Positions 11,190 to 22,795 of a stretch of DNA of 64,000 bases are shown piece by piece (the stretch's first letter is position 1; each line of letters opens with the position of its first letter). Position numbers and translations under genes: made by a program. The notes beneath the pieces were generated by a model, which saw nothing but the letters and a program-made list of their open reading frames with translations, was not told the DNA's origin and ran no database searches. Source of the stretch: Clonostachys chloroleuca (taxonomy: Eukaryota; Ascomycota; Sordariomycetes; Hypocreales; Bionectriaceae); contig JBANAY010000004.1 of the NCBI GenBank assembly GCA_037952775.1, forward strand, positions 10,850,001-10,914,000, read 5' to 3'.

Positions 11190-12841
11190 TCAATTGTTTA
11201 TTGTCATCGATTGTTGGAAGTACTCCCTTTGTTTCGATCCCAATATCTGACCCATCTCGTCTGGTGCAAAACGTAGAAGACGAGAGAACCGACCCCCACT
11301 GTAGGAATATAAAACCGAGACACATTTTGCGACGAAGGAGATACTGGTGGTGTGAGAGGTCGTCATCCATCCATGCCACAGCCCGTCTATCTCAATGCTG
11401 AACTCGGTAGTTGGAACTCTGATGTGACCTTGTACGGCATCAATCTTTTCAAAGTCCCACGTCATATCGTTTGAAAGCCCTCCTGTTTCGTCGTCCGGTG
11501 CTAGGTGAGATATTTGGATTTCTCCACTGTTGGAGACATGAATACATAACATAGAGCCGTCAAGAAGCGCAACATGGTGAATATAAGATCCGCTGGAATC
11601 GCTCCGCTGTTGAAACAGCTTTCAGTCCGTGAAACGTTGTTTCGTGTTCGTACCATTCCCGTCGCGTTTCAAAGAGTTTGAAGGAATAGTCCTCGAAAAG
11701 GCACACATATGGTCCAAGATCCTGGAATATATGCTTCCTACAATTACCAATGCGTCAGCGACAATGACGTCGGGTTAAGATCTTGCGCAGATGTATGCTC
11801 ACTTCCATTCGTGCCGATCTAGAGGTTTCTGTACCGTTCGACAATATGGGCATTCAAGATACTGGCCGTAGTCCAACCTAATTCCGTCCAAAATCATATT
11901 CGACAGATCCGGGACACGGAGCTCAGAGGTATTTGTTCCCGTAGACACGTGTGAGGTACCTGCTGAGAAGACAGACTGGTTTTCATAGCTCTTATTGGCA
12001 GACTCCATTCTATTCTCGTGGAATAATTATTGGTTTTGATCACTATTCTAATTTACTTCTTTGAAAGTAGTAGCAAGAGTCTGTGTGTCATCATTTGGCG
12101 CGGAGAGATCGGTCGTTGTCTGTAGCCTTTGCCGATGAGTTTGTCGGTAACAAATGTATTCCCTCCTATATGAAATAGCTTCCCATAAGTGCTGTGCCAA
12201 CCATGGCGTTTGTCTGAGCTTCGGAAATCTGTCTTCAACATAAGTTATGTCGGCCGTCTTGTCGAGTGAAACAAGCCTCCTTGAGTCTAGACGTCTGCCT
12301 TTTGGTCGATCTCGGCGAATCAGCATTGCAAGAGAGAATAGGTTGCTGATGGAGGAATGCAGACCCATTATCAACTCATCAAGTGGTGAACCTTGTTCTG
12401 GGAATATGTCTTGGTACACCGTCGAGAATCGGATCGAATGCATTCAGGCGCTTCCCTGTGATGATCTCATTCACTGAGCGTTATCCGCGTTAGACCGTAC
12501 TGCGAGGGAAGCCACAAAAACCATGTTAACATACCACGTTGAGCAACATCTCCCAAACGCTCCAGTCCAGTGATGATGCCGGCCTTCATTTTCGGCCCAT
12601 CTCTGAGCCGATGCTCAAGAGATGACATCGATGTTGATTCATGAATAGCACCTAGATTACCACTCCAAACACGAAAGCGGCCCAGCTCGTCTTCCAGAGT
12701 TTCTACTAGACTGTGCTTTAATTGGATGCCACGACCGAAATAGAGCTTCTCTTTGGCTTCCGTGACTAAGCTGGAAATGATCTTGTTGATACCTGAGGCG
12801 ATGACGTGTAGTGGTGGCGCCGACATTGGAGATTCTTCCAT
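11190..12841 (-). CDS. acuF-like C2H2-type zinc-finger protein
   Basis: Five exons (12535-12841, 12057-12409, 11803-12014, 11636-11737, 11190-11592) total 1377 nt and 458 aa. The N-terminal 200 residues match the helical region of a large ascomycete family: MGLHSSISNLFSLAMLIRRD, then a WLAQHLWEAISYRREY block. The central module has a CPYC pair at about residues 275-278, followed by HEWKKHIFQDLGPYVC and a RREWYEHE motif. This is the zinc-finger type listed in domain databases as 'oxidoreductase acuF-like, C2H2'; despite the name there is no oxidoreductase domain. The 43-nt intron 11593-11635 is the least certain. The C-terminal 135 residues are not recognised. The family is common next to NLR-like and HET genes; function unknown. 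It is divergent from the DUF7580 gene across 527 bp. Confidence 0.72.
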
Positions 12842-13368
12842 GGTCGCGGTCTTCAACAGAACTGAGCGTTGACCCCTCACACTAGAATCAAGGCTAGAAT
12901 GTCTTGTAATCGCTTAAAAGTAGCTGAACTATGAAGTAAGTTTGGTCGTGCGCTGAAATACGATAATAGCGTCCTGGAGCAAAAGCGAGGGCTTATAGGT
13001 AGACCTGACTATGTTGAAGTTCCTGTTGCCAGAAGAAGCGGCGCATCAGGTGAGGAAATCCAGCGACCAAAGACCAAACTCCTGTAGGAGCATATCGCCG
13101 ATTGTAGAATCTTAATGTAGACGTTGAGCGAGGTTACAGTAGCATCGGCGTGGGGTCAATACTTGCTCATATATAAGAACAGTACTTACTTGTCAACGTG
13201 AAAATCAGGTGAGATATCCCACAACCTGGATAAATACAATATTCGCGATTATTCAATAGCTGCAATAATCTCTGCTCCGCCTCAGCCCCCCGCCTGAAAA
13301 CTGCGATCGCAGACCCAGACAACGCAACTGACCAAAAATTTTCTGCTCCAGCGTTCACTTCTCCGGCC
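12842..13368. other. bidirectional upstream region of acuF-like and DUF7580 genes
   Basis: 527 bp separate the two start codons of a head-to-head pair, so the promoters overlap or are shared. No specific motif could be assigned. Confidence 0.45.
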
Positions 13369-15158
13369 ATGTCCGGGATCGGGGTCGCAGGGCTTGCTGT
13401 TGGGGAATTTCCGATTTTGTTTGAGGCCTTGAAGGAGTTTCGAAAGGCGGTCAAACCCCTCAAGCTTTGGTGGCGTTTTGAGGTCGAGTTCGATAATTTG
13501 CGACGGTGCGGAGAGAGCAGATCTTGATAGATTCTCTGGCTCTGTCGGAGTACGAGAAGGCGACTCTGCAGAATTGCCGGAATCAAATCTTTGGTACGAA
13601 CCTCAAGTTCAATCAGTATTGCGACGCCGACTGCAGAACGCGGCACTACCCCTGGTTTATGGAACAGCTAAGAGACACAAACGCTGCCATAGAGAAGCTT
13701 CTAGGGCTCCTCGCAACAGAAATGAGGCCATCTTCCACTTCTTGAACCGCGATTCGATGGTCAATCACTCGAAGACCCGGCCCCTCAAGCAAGTTGAAGA
13801 CCCTGGCTTCCTTTCCCTTCAGACACAGGCTAGGGATATATACGTTTGCCTAAAGGAATGTTGGACTTGCACTCGTCCCGAAAAGCACCCTTGCGGCATA
13901 ACCGTGTCGCGAGAACATATCAATGGCAATTCGTTGGAGTTAAGTTTTGTCTTCAACGGAGAGGACACGTCTATTCTTAAGGTTCAGTCTGACGAAGTAC
14001 AGCTACCAGCCATCAAAATCAGTGAACCTGAAGACGAAGATATAGCCAACCTCCGCAGCAAATTGACAATTAGAAGGCAGAAGGCTAGAATAATATCAGA
14101 AAAGGGGACCAAGGGTATCCTCTCCTCAATTGGTCTTTTGGCATTGGATTCTGAAGCTCGGAGAAGTTCGTCATCCCAGGATCGGACTCTTGAAAGCCAT
14201 ACGAGTCTCCTAGAAAGGGGAAAGTCATTTTTAAGATCATCTCGCCATAAGAGCATAGATGCAAATATTCAGGAACCAACACCGGCAACGCCAGAGAAGT
14301 GCCGAATAAGTGCGTAAGTTTTAAATTCACCTTGTCATTTATTCGCTTGTTGACATGTCGTGTAGTCCCAGCTTCAAGGCCCATGATGCCGAATCCTTGC
14401 CAAAGGTTAGATTCTTATACCAGGACTCCACGTCAACTTTCATCAAGCCTGCCAACTCAATGGGTGACCTTTGCTCTATGCTTAAGACTTCTTCTATCAA
14501 TGATATACCAGGATTTTGGGAGGCTGGTAAAGACAAGAGGATCCTACTGACAGTGGGTCCGCACAATCAAGCCGAGGGACCAAAAGATCATCTGAAGTCT
14601 CTCGAGGAATTTTTGCTGTCGACCGCAAGACGAGATTACCGTGTTGAACAAGCCTTGGGGGTACTTTTTACGATACTATCTCTGGGACCTTTACCTTTGG
14701 TCCCCACAGGATGGGACAAATCTAAAATCTTTCTACGATCTTCCCAAATCAAGATCGCAGAGCCCTATCTAAGTCACAGTTCGTTGAATCTCGCAGTCAA
14801 CGGCGAGAGCCATCATCGAAGGCCAGACGAGCTAGCCAGAACATACATGTTCGCTATTGGAGTGTTGCTACTTGAATTGCTCTTTCGAGAAACCCTTGAG
14901 CGGCAGCCGTTCAGAACCCAATTCCTTGGTCCGACGGGAGAACCTAACGAATACACAGACTTTTGCACTGCGATGTAGTGGCAGAAAAAGGTGATGGAAG
15001 AATGTGGCACCGGATTGGCTGACACAATACACCGGTGCATCGTGTTTTCATTTGACAGCCCTCTAGATTTTTAAAGTCCTTCTTTTATAAACTCGGTATG
15101 GCAGGGTGTCGGTAAGCTTGTCGAAGAATTCCTGAAGGCATGGGACCCGGACGTGTGA
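13369..15158 (+). pseudogene. decayed HeLo-like/DUF7580 protein gene
   Basis: The start at 13369 gives the typical N-terminus (GLAVGEFPILFEALKEF, then KLWWRFEVEFDNL) of the fungal HeLo-like/DUF7580 group. Coding similarity then hops frames without room for introns. It is frame 1 to about 13500, frame 3 for RREQILIDSLALSEYEK, frame 2 for SNLWYEPQVQSVLRRRLQ, frame 3 for YPWFMEQLRDTNAAIEKLL, then frame 2 onward from about 13725. A 52-nt intron (14314-14365) leads to the C-terminal part, with FLLSTARRDYRVEQALGVLF and the kinase-lobe-like TYMFAIGVLLLELLF. An in-frame TAG (14976-14978) precedes WQKKVMEECG, and the last segment (SVWQGVGKLVEEFLKAWDPD) needs one more frame change. So there are about five frame changes plus a stop. 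Family members are linked to NLR-like repertoires and have no known reaction. Confidence 0.72.
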
Positions 15159-16146
15159 TCAAATAAGTAGGCTCTTGAGCGTTGGGGTCGGATCTTGAAT
15201 CTAGTATCGCAGGCAAAGGGTAGCGACGGACATGAATACTTCTTTAGGATAGACGGCACGAATTCCGACTCTTTTTGCTTATAGTCCAGTGTGCATTAAC
15301 CGCCTCTTTCCCCTTGCTATGCATAGCTAACCGTAATGCGAACCACGACGCCGCGGGCATCATACGCAAGGCAAGCGAGTACGACCTTACAGACAATACG
15401 CAGTCAGCATTGTAATGCACCCCTATTAGATGCATAGGACGCTTCACAAATACAGCTGGGCTATCACCCTGACGTGTCTCCGCCTGCACCAGTCCGGCAC
15501 CCACGGTTACCATGGTCACATCGGTTGCTCAGAGTAGCACCAGAGCCAGCATCAGCAGCTCCACCACAATCCAATCATCTGCTCTGATTCGTGGTGATGT
15601 GGAGGGCTTATCCCGCTCTTCCTGAGTGGCCTTCGCGATAGGTTCATATCGGTGTCAGCTGATTTCGCCCGGATACATAAGGTAGCTTTACCCCTCCCAA
15701 CAGCCATCCGGTCGAAAGAAATCATCATCGTCCTGGCTTGAGCTAGTTAAGCTCGCAGGATCTTCGGCCTCCCTATCACTGCGGGATATTTCCAAGACCC
15801 GTCATCATAACCTACTTAATCTCTGTGAGCCAGCCCATCGGTATTGTCGCGGGGCCCAGGACTCTACCCCGCGCTGCCTGATAAACCCAAGAAGTCGTCT
15901 CTGTGTTCATGTGGAGAACAAATCGTTCTTTACTAACACAACCGACCATACACAAAGCCCCTGACTTGTTTCAGCATCGGGAAACGAGCAATCATGGGAG
16001 CTTCCCGATACCCTCGTCGTACTAAACTCCCGAGTAACCGTCCAAGTCAGAGCCTAACTAGTCCCTCCGCCCCTGAGCAGCCCTTTGAGCAGCCCTTGGG
16101 CGTACGCCATCCTGCAGCTAATCAAGCTTTTCATGTCAATATAATC
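15159..16146. other. intergenic, upstream of the C2H2 gene
   Basis: About 1 kb without a supported gene. The frame of the next gene is open from an ATG at 15994, but the later ATG at 16147 is preferred because the intervening residues look non-coding. Confidence 0.45.
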
Positions 16147-16820
16147 ATGAGCTTCACGGAATCAACACTCTCCAACATGGCCACGGCCAATGTTGGAATG
16201 GGGACGTTTCCGGCGCTTCAGCGAAGAGAGCCGGCGCAATCTTTCACCATCCCCTCCCAACCAATCCCTTCTGCTCAAGCCTCTGTCTGGCAACCGACTT
16301 CTGTGTACGCGAGAGTCGAAGAGTATCCATCGCCAACTATAGTTGTGAATGCTTCTATCGCCCCCCGAGACCTCGTCAACGTTCCCGCAAACCCATACCT
16401 CAACCCCCGAATGATTCACCAGTCACTCCGGCCTCCTCTCCAGCCGAGAGCGCGAGCTCAGCATCGACATCGTCATCAAGCACCGGCCCAAGTTATCCCT
16501 GCCGGAGAGGCTGCGATAAGACATTCACGAGCCCCAAGGACGTCTCGAGACACTACAAGTCGCGGGTCCACACCCAGCCGAAGCATCTCAAGCACTTCAT
16601 CTGCCGCTGCGGGTACGCGACTCCCCGCAAGGACCACCACCGCCGACATCTGGACAAGACCGCCTGCATGTTCAGCCTGAAGTATTTCAGCTGTGTGTGC
16701 CCGCATCCTCCTCACCACCTTGACCGGGTGGCCCATCTCAACCACATCAATGGCTGTCAGGCCGGGCGCGGGCAGCAGGGACGCCCGCCGAGAATGATGC
16801 CGCGCAGATCTCTCGATTAA
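16147..16820 (+). pseudogene. C2H2 zinc-finger protein gene with a C-run frameshift
   Basis: The first part reads MSFTESTLSNMATANVGMG onward as a Ser/Pro-rich N-terminus. At a five-C run (16404-16408) the plausible frame moves by one base, and the second part continues as NDSPVTPASSPAES into two zinc fingers. Finger 1 is YPCRRGCDKTF...SRHYKSRVH (C-x3-C-x12-H-x5-H). Finger 2 is FICRCGYATPRKDHHRRHL. A His/Cys-rich tail (CVCPHPPHH, HLNHINGC) and a TAA at 16818 follow. With one extra C the product would be about 224 aa, or 275 aa from the earlier ATG at 15994. It would be a nuclear DNA-binding protein; targets unknown. The error sits in a homopolymer exactly as in the lactonase and aldehyde dehydrogenase genes, so an assembly error is a real alternative to pseudogenisation. 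Confidence 0.65.
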
Positions 16821-17114
16821 CTTTGTTTTATTTGCTCAGCTAGGCGCATTTAATGAGTGATACGAATGGGATGGACTTTTTATTATGTTTTGGACACACC
16901 AGATTGCACGTCTTGGATGGTGGCGGTTGAAAGCTAGGTAGTATGTCATCCACAACAACAGTTATTCATTTAGTTCCTTTACGATGGTTACGGCTCCTTT
17001 GTTAAATCAACATGATTTCATTTATCTCCCAACGTTGCCGCTTCCATAAATATCCAACGAGTTCTATAAAAAATTATTATATACATGTATCAAGTAGACT
17101 AAAAGTATAAACAA

Positions 17115-17150
17115 AGAAGAGAAGAAGAAGAAGAAGAAGAAGAAAAGAAG
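17115..17150. repeat. imperfect (GAA)n microsatellite
   Basis: A purine-rich GAA/AGA run of about 36 bp lies between the C2H2 gene and the GH43 relic. Confidence 0.85.
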
Positions 17151-17197
17151 CGAACGGATCAGTACAGAACGCAACAACATACATTCAGCGCCAGTTT

Positions 17198-17980
17198 TTA
17201 CTGTCCGCTCGGGGGAGCCATCTCCGCATCAAGCGCTCTGGGCTGGTCAAAGCTGGGCTTGCCGTCCTTATCGAGGATAACCTGCTGAATCATCGCAAAG
17301 CGGCCGGAGCCGCAGCTTCCTTCCGGCTTTTTAGTCGCATGGAAGAGATTCTGTCCAGATAAATTTTGATTGGCCTTTCCAAGGTTCCGATATGCGATTT
17401 GGTCCAGGGGGTGGGGTGCAGGAAAATGTACCCAAACTTGCTTCCCGTCGGGCGAGGGAAGAATGCATTATGACCGATGCCGTAATGCCCACCAGCAGCA
17501 GAGACGATAGACCCCCACTTGTCCCAAGAGGGTTTCTGGAGAGGATCGCCACCGTTGTATTTGAGGAGACCGAGAGAATATCCAGGGTCCATGCAATGCG
17601 AGGCAGAAAAAGTGATCCAGATGTCGTCGCCGTGGTAGAGCGGCTGTTGAGACGGGATTTAGTGCATGCCCGTCTACTCACTCTCCCTTTTCGTAACCGA
17701 AAGAGGTACTCACGAAAGATGCTTCGTTAATGCCCAAACCGGACTTCCCACCACCCATTTTCTTACCCCATGGCTGATGGGGCGAGGAGATGACATGCCA
17801 TTGATCCACAGTCCAGTTCTTGGTGTCCAGCTTGGCGATAGCAATGGCAGCCACGCCACTCTTGTCCTTGATGCTGATCAGATGGAACCGCTCCTTTCCT
17901 CCCCGCTTCCCCCAAGGGGGGACGGGGTCTGCCTGGAAGCTGTAGTCTCAGCCACATAGGGCTGGTTCTGAGTATAGGTA
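17198..17980 (-). pseudogene. 5'-truncated GH43 glycosidase relic
   Basis: Read leftward, the coding traces match the C-terminal half of GH43 arabinofuranosidase-like enzymes: KLDTKNWTVDQWHVISSPHQ, then PLYHGDDIWITFSASHC, LGLLKYNGGDPL, GGHYGIGHNAFF, SPDGKQVW, NLFHATKKPEGSC. Two introns are clear (17644-17713 and 17351-17431). Between NAFFP and SPDGK the frame changes by one base at 17456-17458, where three bases stand for the four expected. Upstream of about 17930 no N-terminal blades or catalytic aspartate region can be found, and the sequence runs into stops. So at least half of the five-bladed propeller is missing and the locus cannot encode a working enzyme, whatever the status of the single-base change. 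The upstream limit is approximate. Confidence 0.75.
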
Positions 17981-18927
17981 AACAACTCGTTGGGAACAGG
18001 CCAAGTGTCGTATCACCATTATCACTAGTCACTTCTATGTAGTGATATAAGATGAATTAGTTCGTATTAATCATTCCATGGCGACGTCGACAAAAACAAT
18101 CAAATAGGACTCCTGTATGTCACCTGTGAAGCCTGTAGACTGATCACCTACTCATATGTGCAACCAATTGGGTTGCTCTTACAGACCGCCACCTTGTCAT
18201 GCGATGATTCACTGTTACGAGTATCTTCATGTGTTCTATGGACCACCTGGGCTAAGGGGAAAAGGACAGTAAGAAGCCTAACATAGCTTGGCCATGTAGG
18301 CATCGCAGAGTGTCCCCGGGGCATACAAGTGTTCTACCACGTGGCATGTGGGACGTAGTAGTGGATTACACCCGAACTCTACAACGTGAAGTCTTCGGCC
18401 TCTTGGTGCGCCAACCCCTGAGCCTGTGACGGAACTGCCTGGCCTTGTGGTACGAAAACATACTCGAAGGGCAGTCACCGCCTCTTGGAGATGAGCAAGT
18501 TACTTGTTAGATTTGCTCTTTTTATATGCTACGTTTAACATTCAAAAGAAACCAGTTACATGGAAAGAGTTCAATTACGTAGCATCCCTTTCGTTTTTCT
18601 TCTATGTATAACAGGAGTCGTCCAACGTTTCCGCCATTCACATGTACGCCTACTCTGAGACGGAGTTTCCCTGCACACGGGATGAACCAGCTATGGCAAT
18701 CTTTCCGATTGATGTTTGTGACACGAATTATCGGGAGTCAATCGCTACATTTACTTATAGAAGCAATCCTGCGTGCTTCTCTTGTTCAACTCCTATACCC
18801 AAAAGCTACTGCCACCGCCGAGAAGCGTCAAAGAGCTCAAGTCTTAATCATACCGATCAAATACAGTCGATCATACCCTTTCCAACTCATACAACCATTC
18901 AACAGCAAGTGTCTCCTCGAAACCACC
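17981..18927. other. intergenic, nothing recognised
   Basis: About 950 bases. The missing N-terminal half of the GH43 gene was looked for here on the minus strand and not found. The frame of the next gene is open from 18604, but that extension lacks protein-like character. Confidence 0.45.
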
Positions 18928-19293
18928 ATGGACGGAATAAACGAACTATTCTTGCGATTGAAGAAGATCAGAGACCAGCTTGAGACTCTGCGTTCGGTAC
19001 AGAAAGGCACTCGCGAGAGGAGAGATCAGAAATATCGGCAGATGGACGCCAGCGAAGCAGCTTTCACCAGGGTCTGGCGAGGCCAGTACACGGAGGCTGA
19101 GCGGAACTCCGACTCGGGACGAGAATACAAGGCTGCATCTGTCAGGAGATACATGGATGTATGGGAGGAGATCTTAAAGTTCGACAAACACCTTGTGCAG
19201 TTGGACAATCAGATCAACGCCGAGGAAGCTAGATTGAGGGAGGCGCAGCTTGCACTTTGGGACGAACAGGATCTGAAGAAGAGCTTAATGTAA
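18928..19293 (+). CDS. small coiled-coil protein, function unknown
   Basis: Starting at the ATG in an ACCACCATGG context (18928) the product is 121 aa. It is almost entirely charged and helical (LRLKKIRDQLETLRSVQKG ... DNQINAEEARLREAQLALW), with heptad-like spacing of Leu/Ile at both ends, suggesting one or two coiled coils. No signal peptide, TM segment or known domain is visible. The longer in-frame start at 18604 would add about 108 residues without a recognisable feature and is not preferred. It may be a structural or partner-binding small protein; no function is proposed. Confidence 0.5.
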   Translation: MDGINELFLRLKKIRDQLETLRSVQKGTRERRDQKYRQMDASEAAFTRVWRGQYTEAERNSDSGREYKAASVRRYMDVWEEILKFDKHLVQLDNQINAEEARLREAQLALWDEQDLKKSLM

Positions 19294-19549
19294 ACTACCC
19301 ATATGGAATACAGGCTAGGGAATCCCGGAAGCAACTGGTAACGATTTAAGGGTGCGCGGTGAGCGCTGGGCTCGCTTCAATGATTTGCCGACTCTACACT
19401 CGCGACAAGTTCCCTCTACATCAACAAAGTCCTAATATTGTTCTAGTTTGGCTGTTAGTGCTTCACTCAAGAAATTTATAAGTAAAAAATAGCATTTCAC
19501 CTTTGAATAAGAAATAAGAAAGAAAAGACGAAAACAAAGTCTAGCCCAG

Positions 19550-20627
19550 TCAATCCCGAGCTTTGCCAGTGACCTGTTTGATCTCTTCCAGAATGTGTGC
19601 CCACATTCTATCCTCGGCTCCGTCTGCCTTGGCCTTTGCAAGGAGAGCGTCGACATCAGCGGAAGCATTCTCGCCGTGGTAATTGATATTGTAGCTGCCA
19701 CTCCCCGACAGACCGTCGCTCCCTCTGGCCACAGACACGCCGTCCGACACAGCCACCCCAGCGGCATCGCCCTGTGCAGGTGGGAATCTAGCACTCGTGG
19801 CAAGGTACAACTGATGCTCTCCACAGTCTGAGGGATCTTGGAAAAACAGGCGGTTAGGCACGACGTGGAAGAGCACGGTCGCGACCTTCAGGACGCCACC
19901 GAGCACCCCGCTTGCGTCTCTTCCGAACTTGGTCTTTACTGAGCCGGGATAGTTGTGTACGAAGGCGACGTCAGGCGCCTGTCTTGCCATGACGTTGTGG
20001 GCCATGGTGATCATGGAGGAAAGATGGCCTCGAGCCTTCATTAAGTTGTGAGTTGACGCATACTCGGTCCATTCGCTCTCGGAGAAAGGCCCTTCAAAGC
20101 CGGCTGCGAAGACGGAGACAACTCGCTTGAGGGAGGTTGCCCTCTGGATGGCCGGGAGAAGGTTCAGGGCGAAGAGGATCCGAGATGTGACGGGGAGAAC
20201 GTAGGAAATGGGGAGGCCCTCGGAGGTTTCTGTCGTCATGTTAGCTTGGGTGCTCAGAGCGGGTGCGAGGTCATGTACTGTCGGTGCGTATGGAGCCTTG
20301 TGTCTGGAATAGAAGGTTGATGTAGGTTTCCTTGGATAAAATCTCCTGGCACACCTCGTCGACCTTATTGAGCAAGCTCACGTCCGCCCGGATAAATGTA
20401 TACTGGCCATTCGCGTTCAACTTCTGGCACTCGGAAATAATGCGGGTTGCGTCCTCTTGAGACCGACCAACGAAGTATATGCGAGGTGTCTTTGCATGCT
20501 CCGCGAAGGCTTTGAGAGCGAACTCGCCTATTCCACTCGTGGCACCAACAAAAACTGCCACCATCTCCTTGGGCAGGGCAGTGGTTAATTTCGCATTGGA
20601 AGATTTGGCAATGCGCAGATAGGCCAT
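19550..20627 (-). CDS. short-chain dehydrogenase/reductase
   Basis: Two exons (20279-20627 and 19550-20229) across a 49-nt intron give 1029 nt and 342 aa. The Rossmann start has VGATSGIGEFA (TGxxxGxG-type, about residues 27-37), then the IYFVGRS strand and acidic RADVS. After splicing the LLFQTQG block joins TSEGLPISYVL. HNYPGSVKTKFG is the substrate-side NxPGxVxT motif. The usual YxxxK pair is not obvious; this fungal subgroup tends to show a degenerate version in this region (YASTHNLMKARGH here). It is an NAD(P)(H) oxidoreductase of unknown substrate; related genes often sit beside biosynthetic genes. The start codon is 557 bp from a divergently transcribed bZIP gene, so co-regulation is plausible but inferred. 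Confidence 0.85.
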
Positions 20628-20659
20628 GGCGACCGTGACTTGGTTTCAGCACACGGTGA

Positions 20660-20671
20660 GGGGGGGGGGGG
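20660..20671 (+). repeat. 12-base G homopolymer in the SDR upstream region
   Basis: Twelve consecutive G residues (continuing GTGGG) lie about 35 bp upstream of the SDR start codon on the opposite strand. The exact length in the genome is doubtful, given indels in shorter C/G runs elsewhere in the window. Confidence 0.7.
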
Positions 20672-21184
20672 TGGGTATTGGAAGAATGTAGAATGGTCCA
20701 GGAGCGATGGTAGGTTTGTAGTCACGGCCGCGTATTTGTATTATGGCCACGGGGCCAGAGAGATTGAAGGTCTCGATGCCTCTTGAAGTGTGATGACACG
20801 GAATTGCCATATACAGAAAGGTGAACAACGAGTGGATCCACTGCGGTTGATGGAGTCGACTTGGGGTGCTGGACTTGGGGGATCATCGCCTAATCCCGGC
20901 AGCCTCAGTGGTTGATGACAGTTTCTTGCCTGATACGGTTAGGCCTCTTCTCGAGGATGTCTAACCCGATTGAGCTGTCTGATTGATCAGCTCCCCTATC
21001 ACCGACGAGCCGGCCGAAGGCACTCTTCCTCTCCCCAGCTCTGCAACCCGCTTCGGCTTGTATCAAACCAGATCAACCCATTTCTCCTCAAATCCCAGCA
21101 CGTCCCCAATCACACTTGTCGGACGATTGATAAATAATTTCCGGCCGGGCCGAGCTTGGACGCGCGCGTCGCAAGCTCTGCTCC

Positions 21185-22172
21185 ATGACGCCTTCCGACC
21201 AGCTCGAAGATAAGAAGCAGCATCGCAGACTGCAGAACAGAGTAAACCAAAGAGCCCGAAGTAAGGCTCTCACATACCCTCTTAGGCTCTTCAAAGCTAA
21301 TGAATGTAGGACTACGTCTAAGAGAAAAGGACTCGGGTACCAAAACGGTCAACCAGGGCCCATTTGACGTCACGCGATGGCGTCTCAGTGGCCGCAGCAC
21401 CGGCCCGCCGCCTCTCTGGCCTGTCGCTTCTGAAAACCAGAGAATATTGACCCAACTCGCAAATATGATTCGGGTAGAGGTTGCAGCTAATACACGGGAC
21501 GGCGAGAAGACTTGCGATCATGCTCTACGCTCCGCCTACGAGTCCCTCTCGTCGACGCCTTCTCCCAGACGGGACCTCCTGTTAAGCTTGATCCAGTATA
21601 ATGTCCTGCGCGGAATCTTCGACAACAAACTCGCCATTATGAGTTTGGTCACGTACTTTGCCGATAGCCAGCTCCGGGTCACATTTCAAAAGGATGACCA
21701 CCCAACCCGAGCTGTCATCTTGCCAAGAACGCGCGAGGCCCTCCCGCCATCCCTCCTACCAACAGAATTGCAGATGACATCCGAGCACCCGACTTGGATG
21801 GACACGCTCCCGTTTCCAAATATGCGCGACAACTTGATCAAGCGGGAAGGGGGCTTTGATCCCCGTGAGTTCGCCCGGGACCTTGTTGGCGACCTTCTGG
21901 ACATTACCAGGCACTACATGCCAGAATCCGAAAGGTTTTCCGGTGATTATCTAGGAACCGGTCCCCTGCAAGGAGATGACGAGCTCACTACAACACGCAA
22001 CGGCCTCATTGTCTGGGGAGAGCCGTACAACGCCGCAAATTGGGAAGCCACTCCTGGGTTCGTACGCAAGTGGCGGTGGGCCATGGAAGGCTGCGATTGT
22101 CTGATAGAGTCGACTAATCGCTGGCGGGAGAGTCGGGGCGAGGAACCTCTTTCTGCGATTCCTGCCCACTGA
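21185..22172 (+). CDS. bZIP-type transcription factor with DUF3425 domain
   Basis: Two exons (21185-21260 and 21310-22172) separated by a 49-nt intron give 939 nt and 312 aa. The basic region is split by the intron: DKKQHRRLQNRVNQRAR joins RLRLREKD, a yeast-type bZIP basic region with little or no leucine zipper behind it. The C-terminal 200 residues are the DUF3425 region (LLSLIQYNVLRGIFDNKLAI, then the acidic WMDTLPFPNMRDNLI and a RKWRWAMEGCDCLIESTNRW ending). This architecture is typical of fungal stress or secondary-metabolism regulators acting in the nucleus. It is divergent from the SDR gene. Target genes are unknown. Confidence 0.88.
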
Positions 22173-22795
22173 AATAAAATATTTTGTCTTAATTACGTCT
22201 CAAGCTTCCCCTTACCACCTATCTCTGCAAAGAGGGCGCCAGTTTTCTCCTTTAATTAGATAGAGGCCTTGCTTCGCCGTGTGAGTGGGCCGTAGCTGAT
22301 ATAATATGGTTCTTCAACACTCTCTCAACTCCCTCTTAGCAGAGGCAGCCAGCTTCTCACCAAATGCTGCCTGCACGACCAGCATTACCGAGCCCTTGAC
22401 ACACTTGATAGCAATGGCGAGAGCTTCGATTGTTGCAGCTACGGAAAGGCGGTCGGATACAAAAACAGATTGAGCTTTCCTACCCTGCCCAAGACGTGAC
22501 GTTGAACATCGCATTACGGTCGTCGACTCGTACTCTGGAAGATGATCACACACTTCACAATAATCAAGTCAATAAGAACAAATGGCCGAGAAAGCCATTA
22601 CATGAGATTTCATTATCTTCTTTTTAAAGCCATGAATACCAATTCCAGAACACCACACTCGTTAGCCTTGCCAATTAAGTTCATCATCTCCAAAAGGCTT
22701 CTCAGTTACCAGATCAACCGCCTCTTCGCATCAGAGAGAGTGAGCCTGGGAAACGTTTCTGTTGATTTGCTGGTAGAAGCGCGGGGGTCCTCTGA
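22173..22795. other. convergent intergenic region
   Basis: About 620 bases between two converging genes; no supported gene. Confidence 0.5.
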
